Below are positions 48,655-53,931 of a stretch of DNA of 53,931 bases, piece after piece (the first letter of the stretch is position 1; each line of letters starts with the position of its first letter). The position numbers and the translations under genes are program-made. The stretch comes from Solirubrobacteraceae bacterium (GTDB lineage: Bacteria > Actinomycetota > Thermoleophilia > Solirubrobacterales > Solirubrobacteraceae), in assembly GCA_017882455.1 (NCBI GenBank), contig JADGPL010000022.1, positions 1-53,931 of the forward strand, in the 5' to 3' direction. Below the pieces are notes generated by a model, which had not been told where the DNA came from, did not search any database, and worked only from the letters and a program-made list of their open reading frames with translations.

Positions 48655-50244
48655 TCATGGCTTGCGCAGCTCGTCCAATTCGCCGTGGGCCGCCGCGATC
48701 ACCCCGTGCGCCACGCGATCCCAGGACCAGCGTTCGCGGACCGTGGCGATGAGGCCCTCACGAGTCCTGGCGCGCAACTCGGGGGCAGCCTGGAGCCAGG
48801 TGACGAGTCGCTGTGCCAGCGACCGCACGGCCTGGTCGTCCACGGGAAAGGAGAGGCTCGCCGCAGCGGCCTCGGGCACGGCCCGGGCGAGCGCCTCGCT
48901 GACCTCGAGCAGCCCCGAATGAGCGGCGCTCAGCGGCAGCGCGCCGCACGCCGCCGCCTCGGCGGCCACCATCCCGAAGGCCTCGGGAAAGGTGCTCGGC
49001 ACGACCAGCGCCTCGCAGGCCGGGAGCAGGTCCGCGAGCTCCTCGTGCTCGAGGCGTCCGGTGAACACCACACGCTCCCCCAATCGCGTCGCGGCCTCGA
49101 TGTAGCGCTCGCGTCGCTCCCCGTCGAGCCCATCCAGGAACGCGAGCAGATGCCTCAGGGGGTGCCTGGGGGCAGATTCGTCCTCCACGGCCCTACCCGC
49201 GAGGGCCAGTGCCCGTGCTCGCTCTAGATCTCCACGGCCAAGCGCCGCAAGCAGGCCTTCCAGGCCCTCCCGATAGGCCCCGAAGCCCACCACCACCAGA
49301 CGCGCCCGCGGAACGCTCTCGAGCACGAGCGGCCACGCGGCTGCGAGCAGGTCCACACCCTTGCTCACGATCAGCTTGCCCACGTAGGCCACGAGGAGGT
49401 CACGCTCGGGGTCAAGGCGCTCGAGCGACGCGCCCGCGGCGCGTGGGTCGCGGGTGAAGGCGCTGCTCGCCCGCTGCTCGCCCGCGTGCGATGTCCGCAG
49501 CCGCTTCCCCAGCGCTCGCAGCCCCGCGGCCGCCGCCGCGGGCTCGCGCGGGGTGAAGCGCTTGACGTCCACGCCCGGAGGGCCCAACCGCGTGCGTCTG
49601 GGCAGCTCCGGGTCCCCGAGCGCCTCCCACAGGCTCACAGCCGTATGGTGGGAGCCGACGAGGATCCCGCCTGCCCCCGCCAGACCCTCGCGGGCCACCG
49701 GCAGGAAGCGCTCGGGCTCGGGCTTGACGGTGTACTCCAGCGCGCTGCCATGGATCTTGACCGCATACGGCACAGCCCCGCTCAGCGCGCGGGCGAGGAT
49801 CACGGGGCCCATCACCAGGTGGTTGGCCAGCGCGGCCTGCGGCCCGAGGAGACCGGCCACCTCGGCCACCGCGGCCACGTTGGCATGGAGGTAGTGGGCG
49901 AGCTCCTGCTCGCTGCACTGAGAGAAGGTGCGCGCCTCGATCCCCTCGTAGCGGTCGGCCACGTACACGGGCAGCAGGGGGCCGATGTCCGGACGGTAGA
50001 CCACGCAGCGTCCACGCCCCGTCTCCCCGCCGCGACCCCCACGGCCCTCCAGCGCGCGCACGCGAAGCGAGCCTCCCTCCCACTCGCCCACCGCGTCCAC
50101 GAACGGCTGGTCCTGCGGGTGGCGGTCCTGGCAGAGCAGGTGCACCTCGTGGCCGAGACCCACGAGCGCCTCGGCCAGCCGCGCGTTGTAGACGTTGGAC
50201 CCCGTGCCGCCAAGGAGGTAGCCGTGGAAGATCAGGACGCGCAC
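48655..50244 (-). CDS. GT4-family glycosyltransferase, long form
   Basis: GTG 50244 (VRVLIFHGYLLGGTGSNVYNARL) gives 529 residues. The GGTGSNVYNARLAEAL loop and AVKIHGSALEYTVKP lie in the N-domain. YVGKLIVSKGVDLLAAAW opens the C-domain and PSTFPEAFGMVAAEAAACG is the EX7E block. Compared with typical GT4 enzymes (about 400 residues) there are insertions near residues 235-280 (KRFTPREPAAAAAGLRALGK) and 340-400. It transfers sugar from a nucleotide donor, perhaps for envelope glycan. No polysaccharide cluster is adjacent. Confidence 0.84.
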   Translation of the reverse strand: MRVLIFHGYLLGGTGSNVYNARLAEALVGLGHEVHLLCQDRHPQDQPFVDAVGEWEGGSLRVRALEGRGGRGGETGRGRCVVYRPDIGPLLPVYVADRYEGIEARTFSQCSEQELAHYLHANVAAVAEVAGLLGPQAALANHLVMGPVILARALSGAVPYAVKIHGSALEYTVKPEPERFLPVAREGLAGAGGILVGSHHTAVSLWEALGDPELPRRTRLGPPGVDVKRFTPREPAAAAAGLRALGKRLRTSHAGEQRASSAFTRDPRAAGASLERLDPERDLLVAYVGKLIVSKGVDLLAAAWPLVLESVPRARLVVVGFGAYREGLEGLLAALGRGDLERARALALAGRAVEDESAPRHPLRHLLAFLDGLDGERRERYIEAATRLGERVVFTGRLEHEELADLLPACEALVVPSTFPEAFGMVAAEAAACGALPLSAAHSGLLEVSEALARAVPEAAAASLSFPVDDQAVRSLAQRLVTWLQAAPELRARTREGLIATVRERWSWDRVAHGVIAAAHGELDELRKP

Positions 50245-50350
50245 GCACCGCCAGCCTATCCGCGTGCACGGCGCCCGCGAGCGTGTCGCGGAGGCGTAAG
50301 CGGACCCGTCGGCACACGCAGCCGATCGGACGCCCACCTGCTCCGGTAAA

Positions 50351-50623
50351 GTGCGCTTGGTGAGCACGAGACAGCGTTACCGCCTGCGCAACCCCGCCAC
50401 CGGTCGCGAGGTCATGGTCGAGGCCGAGCCCGATGAGATCTACCTCGACCGGGAGTCCGACGAGCCGCTCGAAGTCGTCGGCAAGGTGCTGCCGTTGGCT
50501 CCCTCTCCGTCGAAGCTTCCCTGGTCGGTCGAGAACCTGCGCTTCTGTCCCTGGTGTGACCAGCTCGCCCAGAAGGATCTCAACGACTGTCCCACCTGCC
50601 GACGGCGCATGGGGCCGCTTTGA
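50351..50623 (+). CDS. Small zinc-ribbon protein
   Basis: Starts at GTG 50351 (90 residues) or, with TAAAGT nearby at a leaderless position, GTG 50360 (87 residues). The N-terminal half is strand-rich (YRLRNPATGREVMVEAEPDE). The C-terminal half has a zinc ribbon CPWCDQL and CPTCRRRM, two CxxC pairs 15 residues apart. Such proteins bind zinc and often nucleic acid. It is divergent from the GT4 gene with about 107 bp between the starts, and its last codons overlap the lipoprotein start by 4 bp. Confidence 0.72.
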   Translation: MRLVSTRQRYRLRNPATGREVMVEAEPDEIYLDRESDEPLEVVGKVLPLAPSPSKLPWSVENLRFCPWCDQLAQKDLNDCPTCRRRMGPL

Positions 50624-51012
50624 GGCCACGAGGGCTGGCGGCCGCAGCCTGCGTAGCGCTGCTCGCGCTGGGCGTCACGGCATGTGGTGGCAGCAGCGTG
50701 TCCGACGCTGTGCCCAAGAGCACGCCCGAAATCACACCGCCGACAGACACGAGCGCCGAAAAGGCTGCCGTCCAGACGACTTCCACGTCGACCACCGCGA
50801 CCAAGACTTCGAGCACCAAGAGCGAAGAATCATCCGGGGGCGAACAGTCCGAAGGCGGCGAAGAATCCGCGAGCAAAGAAAGCTCCAAAGAAACCGGAGC
50901 ATCGGGCGGCGCCCCGGCCGAAGAAAAAGAAAAAGCCAGCAGCGAAACCAAAGGCGGCGGGGAATCGGCCGGCGGCGGCTCCAGCCCCACCGGCGGCGCC
51001 AGCGCCCCCTAG
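50620..51012 (+). CDS. Low-complexity lipoprotein
   Basis: TTG 50620 overlaps the previous stop and gives 130 residues. A signal sequence (LAAAACVALLALGVTAC) ends with a lipobox Cys at about 18. The rest is almost entirely Ser, Thr, Lys, Glu, Gly and Ala (TSTSTTATKTSSTKSEESS, SKESSKETGASG). This looks like a disordered surface tether, compositionally related to the LPFTG protein at 11804. No domain; role unknown. Confidence 0.65.
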   Translation: MRPRGLAAAACVALLALGVTACGGSSVSDAVPKSTPEITPPTDTSAEKAAVQTTSTSTTATKTSSTKSEESSGGEQSEGGEESASKESSKETGASGGAPAEEKEKASSETKGGGESAGGGSSPTGGASAP

Positions 51013-51018
51013 CGACCA

Positions 51019-51059
51019 AGGACGCCGGATCGGCCAGCGCCGGCCAGCGGGGGCGTCCT
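51019..51059. terminator. Hairpin overlapping the next stop codon
   Basis: AGGACGCC (51019-51026) pairs with GGCGTCCT (51052-51059) across a GC-rich loop that can itself pair. It lies between convergent genes (lipoprotein + and secreted protein -), overlapping the stop at 51058. Bidirectional termination is likely. Confidence 0.6.
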
Positions 51060-51738
51060 AAGGGGTGGAGATCAGCGTGGCGCTGTAGGTCAGACGCGCG
51101 GTCTGGTAGAGGCAGAAGTACTGGACCGGGACGCCGATCTGGGTGTCGGTCGTCTGGGCGCTCGTGCTCGTGCACTGCTTCTTGGGACGGCTCGCGCGCC
51201 ATGAGGTGTCGTTGCCGAAGCCGAGCGCCAGCGCGGGCGCCCACGAGGGCACCGTGAGGGCGATGACGTCGCCCTTTTTGACGGGGATGGTCGTTTCGAG
51301 CGGGAACTGGGCCGTCTTGCCGAAGTAGGGCTGGAGCTTGACCAGCGGGCCCTGCGCGATCAGCTTGTAGGTGAGGTTGGGGCTCTTCTGCGCCCGCAAC
51401 ACCGCGATGCCCGCTTCCGATACCCCGCCCTCGTTGGCGTTGAAGAACTTGATCTGGGTGGCGTTGGGCTTGCCCAGCGTGATCGTCCAGGCGACGATCG
51501 TGCCTGTCTGGGTGGCGCTCAGGGGGTTGCGCACCGTGCCGACCTTGACCTGGAAGCCCGTCGTGCGGCTAACCGCCAAGCATGGACTGGCCGGGCAGCT
51601 CGGCACCGTGGGCGGCGTCGTCGCCGGGATCACGCCGATTTCAGCCAGCGTGGCTGGTGCCACGGCGGGCGCCACCAGCGCGAGCGCCAGGGCCCCGAGC
51701 ACGGCTATATGCATGTTTATCCGTCTCATCTGTGCCAT
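51058..51738 (-). CDS. Secreted beta-rich protein of unknown function
   Basis: ATG 51738 or, two codons later, 51729 gives up to 226 residues. The signal peptide is MHIAVLGALALALVAPAVAP with cleavage near APATLA. The body has disulfide-type Cys (PSCPASPCLAVS, KKQCTSTS, VQYFCLY) and regular strands (TGTIVAWTITLGKPNATQIKFF, GDVIALTVPSWAPALALGFG). It resembles a paralogous secreted family seen in Solirubrobacterales. No enzymatic motif. Confidence 0.7.
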   Translation of the reverse strand: MAQMRRINMHIAVLGALALALVAPAVAPATLAEIGVIPATTPPTVPSCPASPCLAVSRTTGFQVKVGTVRNPLSATQTGTIVAWTITLGKPNATQIKFFNANEGGVSEAGIAVLRAQKSPNLTYKLIAQGPLVKLQPYFGKTAQFPLETTIPVKKGDVIALTVPSWAPALALGFGNDTSWRASRPKKQCTSTSAQTTDTQIGVPVQYFCLYQTARLTYSATLISTP

Positions 51739-51780
51739 TCAACACACCCAACCGTCAGATGTAGCGGTTGGATCATTTCG

Positions 51781-52194
51781 CTACGGGCCGCCCAGTTCCT
51801 GCGCCACGGCGGCGATCTCGTCCTGATCGCCGGGGGACGGGACCCATGGAAGCTGCAGAGGGTCGCCCTCGTAGCGGGGGATCACGTGCACATGGAAGTG
51901 GAAGACCGTCTGCCACGCGGCCGCGCCACAGGAGTTGATCAGGTTGACTCCGTCGGCGCCCAGACGCTCCTTGGCGCGCGCGGCCAAACGCCGGGCGGCA
52001 AGGATCACAGCCTGCAGATCCTGCTCGCCGATGCTCAGCAGGTCGACACTGTGGGCGCGCGGGATCACGAGCGCATGGCCCCGCGTGGCCGGAGCGATGT
52101 CCATGAAGGCGATGGTCCGCTCGTCTTCCTCGACAACGCGTGCCGGGAGCTCGCCCGCGAGGATCCTGCAGAAGATGCAATCGGGATCTGCCAT
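51781..52194 (-). CDS. HIT-family nucleotide hydrolase
   Basis: ATG 52194 gives 137 residues. The catalytic triad HFHVHVIP (about 100-107) is intact and CIFCRILAGELPARVV marks the N-terminus with a zinc-type CxxC. This is a Hint/Fhit-like protein that hydrolyses nucleoside phosphoramidates or diadenosine phosphates. It starts 10 nt after the CCA-enzyme stop, so it is probably the last gene of an operon with alr and the nucleotidyltransferase. Confidence 0.93.
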   Translation of the reverse strand: MADPDCIFCRILAGELPARVVEEDERTIAFMDIAPATRGHALVIPRAHSVDLLSIGEQDLQAVILAARRLAARAKERLGADGVNLINSCGAAAWQTVFHFHVHVIPRYEGDPLQLPWVPSPGDQDEIAAVAQELGGP

Positions 52195-52204
52195 TCGCTG
52201 CACC

Positions 52205-53629
52205 CTAGATGTTTTGCGCAACCGCGCGCGCGTAGGCAAGCGCCTGCTCGCGCGTGTCCAGCTCACCCGCATAGCGGGCCTCGGCGAGCGCCTCGAGCAG
52301 CTCCCCCAACCGCGGCCCCGGCGCAATGGCGAGCTCGCGCGCGAGCTCATCACCGCGCAGCAGCGGTGCTCCCGGCCCATCGGCGTGCCAGCGCAGGGCC
52401 GCGCCGAGCATGTCTCGGGCCACCGCCAGGTGCGCATCGATCGCCGCGCCCGCTTTGTCCCCGCGCGTGGCCAGCCGATCGGCGACCGACAGCAGCGTCA
52501 CGTCCACCTCGACCGGCGAACAGGCCCGCAGATAGGCGAACACGGTCCGTCTGGCCAGCGGCTGGGGCTCGTGCACCAGGAAGCCGAGCCGCAGATGGTG
52601 GCGGACCAGCGCCGCCACGTGCGCCCGCAGGCGCTCGCTTGCCCGCAGGCGCTCGAGCACCGAGCGCGCCAGCTCCGCACCGCGGACGTCGTGGCCGATG
52701 AATGTCACGCGCCCATCCAAGGGGCGCACCTCGCGAGTCAGCGGCTTGGCTGCATCGTGCAGCAGCGCGCCCCAGCGCAGGGCCTCGCCACGGCTGAGCT
52801 CATCGGCGAGCGGCTCGGACAGGAACCCCCGAACCTGTGCGTCGTGGGAGCCCGTCACGCGATCCAGCTCCTCGGCGTGCGGCCCGCCGCGCTCCGTCAA
52901 CTCGATCGTGCGGTCGAGGACCTCGAACGTGTGCCCGTGGACGTCACGGTGGTGGAAGCGGCTCTGCTCCACGCCCCGCAGGGCCTCGAGCTCGGGTAGC
53001 ACCACGGCGGTGGCGCCGAGATCGTGCATGAGCTCCAGGCCTTCGCGCGCGCGGGTGGCAGCCAGAATGCGGCGCAGCTCGGCGAATACCCGCTCGGCCG
53101 AGACCCCACCCAACGCTCCCGTGCTCTCCCGCGCGCAACGCACGGTCTCGGCCTCGGGAGCGAGATCTAGCTCCACCGCCGCCCGCACGAGGCGCAGCAC
53201 CCGCAGTGGATCGTCGGCGAACGCACTCGGGCCCGCCATGCGCAGGCGTCGAGCCTCGAGGTCCGCCAGCCCGCCGAGAGGGTCGATCGGGCTCCCTCCC
53301 TCGAGCGGCTCGGCGATCGCGTTGACCGTGAAGTCCCTCAGCGCGAGGTCCTGCTCGAGCGTCTCCGCGCGCAACGGCTCCACGTCGATCTGCCACGAGT
53401 GATCGCGCGCCACCACCCGCCAGGACCCGAACTCCTCGGAGAGGGCAAAGCAGGCCGCGCGACCCGCCGCTCGGGAGACCGCGCGCGCGGCCTCCCCTGG
53501 ATCGCCCTCGACGACCATGTCGAGGTCTGCCGTCTCACGGCCCAGCAGGCGATCGCGCAGGGTGCCGCCGACCACCCATGCGCGCCTGCCGGCCAGTCCC
53601 GTGCGGGCGATCTGAAGAGCAGAGCTCAT
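52205..53629 (-). CDS. tRNA CCA-adding/poly(A) polymerase-family nucleotidyltransferase
   Basis: The 474-residue enzyme has the class II nucleotidyltransferase head: VVGGTLRDRLLG with the Gly-Gly motif, the DLDMVVEG two-Asp metal site, and RDFTVNAIAEPL with DPLRVLRLVRAAVEL in the neck. A C-terminal HD domain follows (ALRWGALLHDAAKPLTREV, HHLRLGF). It adds CCA, or A residues, to tRNA 3' ends; the Glu and Pro tRNAs here lack an encoded CCA. The HD part may remove 3' phosphate. It is 25 bp from alr. Confidence 0.88.
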   Translation of the reverse strand: MSSALQIARTGLAGRRAWVVGGTLRDRLLGRETADLDMVVEGDPGEAARAVSRAAGRAACFALSEEFGSWRVVARDHSWQIDVEPLRAETLEQDLALRDFTVNAIAEPLEGGSPIDPLGGLADLEARRLRMAGPSAFADDPLRVLRLVRAAVELDLAPEAETVRCARESTGALGGVSAERVFAELRRILAATRAREGLELMHDLGATAVVLPELEALRGVEQSRFHHRDVHGHTFEVLDRTIELTERGGPHAEELDRVTGSHDAQVRGFLSEPLADELSRGEALRWGALLHDAAKPLTREVRPLDGRVTFIGHDVRGAELARSVLERLRASERLRAHVAALVRHHLRLGFLVHEPQPLARRTVFAYLRACSPVEVDVTLLSVADRLATRGDKAGAAIDAHLAVARDMLGAALRWHADGPGAPLLRGDELARELAIAPGPRLGELLEALAEARYAGELDTREQALAYARAVAQNI

Positions 53630-53654
53630 CTCGCCCGCGCGTGCGGCCCCGCCC

Positions 53655-53931
53655 TCACGACGCCTTCTCGTCGGCGACGGGCGCTCCGTCGCGATGGTAG
53701 ACCCGCGGCACGCGCGGCGTGAGCGCGCAGGTGATCTCGTAGTTGATCGTGTCCAGGCGGCGCGCCACCTCCTCGGCGGTGATCCGCTCGCTGCCCTGGA
53801 AGCCGATCAGGACCGCTCGCTCGCCCCGCATCCTCGCGGCGTGCTCGTCCATCCCCAGGTCGACCGTGATGCTGTCCATGCTCACCGTCCCCACCAGCGG
53901 ATGGCGATGTCCGCCGATCAGCACGTCCGCG
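53655..53931 (-). CDS. alr: Alanine racemase, C-terminal part, cut by window edge
   Basis: The frame is open to the right edge and ends at 53655. It shows GHRHPLVGTVSMDSITVDLG, which matches the C-terminal domain of alanine racemase (the VSMD block next to the substrate site), then ERAVLIGFQG, ITAEEVARRLDTINYEITCAL and PRVPRVYHRDG. The enzyme is PLP-dependent and makes D-alanine for peptidoglycan. The N-terminal PLP domain lies outside the window. Confidence 0.88.
   Translation of the reverse strand, partial: ADVLIGGHRHPLVGTVSMDSITVDLGMDEHAARMRGERAVLIGFQGSERITAEEVARRLDTINYEITCALTPRVPRVYHRDGAPVADEKAS

Noticed and set aside
1-53931. CRISPR array, phage genes, secondary-metabolite cluster
   Set aside because: No regularly spaced repeats with unique spacers, no capsid/tail/terminase genes and no PKS/NRPS motifs were seen in any frame.

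Overview
The window is high-GC DNA with GTG and TTG starts, many 1-4 bp stop/start overlaps, an actinobacterial-style aa3/caa3 oxidase gene set, and secreted proteins of a kind common in Thermoleophilia. The best guess is a soil-type actinobacterium of the Solirubrobacterales/Thermoleophilia. That placement is inference from gene content; no rRNA is present.

Layout. 1-3.1 kb is a scar-like mobile zone. It holds a transposase tail, a GNAT gene, tRNA-Glu and tRNA-Leu, a large serine recombinase broken by a one-base deletion in a homopolymer, and the orphan 3' end of another gene with its own terminator. 3.1-12.3 kb carries secreted beta-helix and kelch-like proteins, two c-di-GMP proteins (PAS-HD-GYP and CHASE-like-GGDEF-EAL) flanking an SF2 helicase, and an LPFTG wall-anchored protein. 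12.4-18.7 kb holds an acyl-CoA ligase coupled to a GT4 glycosyltransferase, small wHTH and hypothetical genes, and a NYN-domain gene translationally coupled to an alpha/beta-hydrolase/class III cyclase fusion and an FAH-family enzyme. 18.8-21.1 kb encodes secreted proteins, one with an A-B-B'-A' domain plan and a frameshift. 21.1-37.4 kb is mostly housekeeping and metabolism: an SQR/NDH-2-like flavoprotein, tRNA-Pro, DUF1015, OsmC, Nudix, 1-Cys peroxiredoxin, GlyRS, fatty-acid oxidation genes, an ECF sigma/MGMT pair, TrxR, and lipid-related membrane proteins.

37.4-48.6 kb is the most distinctive part. Two different heme-copper oxidase clusters lie close together. The first (coxB-coxA-ctaB-small ORF-subunit IV-like) encodes a subunit I with the GHPEVY glutamate and the K-channel lysine (A1-like). 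The second (coxB-coxA-tandem Usp-like protein-coxC-small ORF) encodes a subunit I with YSHPAVY (A2-like), and aspartate occupies the position aligned with the K-channel lysine. A 143-nt element with perfect 16-bp inverted ends and several internal hairpins follows coxC. A lipoprotein fusing cytochrome c to a cupredoxin lies at the end and is a plausible electron donor.

48.6-53.9 kb has a GT4 glycosyltransferase, a Zn-ribbon protein, a low-complexity lipoprotein, a secreted protein, and a probable alr-(CCA/poly(A) polymerase)-HIT operon that runs off the right edge. No phage, CRISPR or secondary-metabolite cluster is visible. The strongest candidates for something undescribed are the unusual second oxidase cluster and the structured 143-nt element inside it. 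No gene-free stretch exceeds 300 bases.
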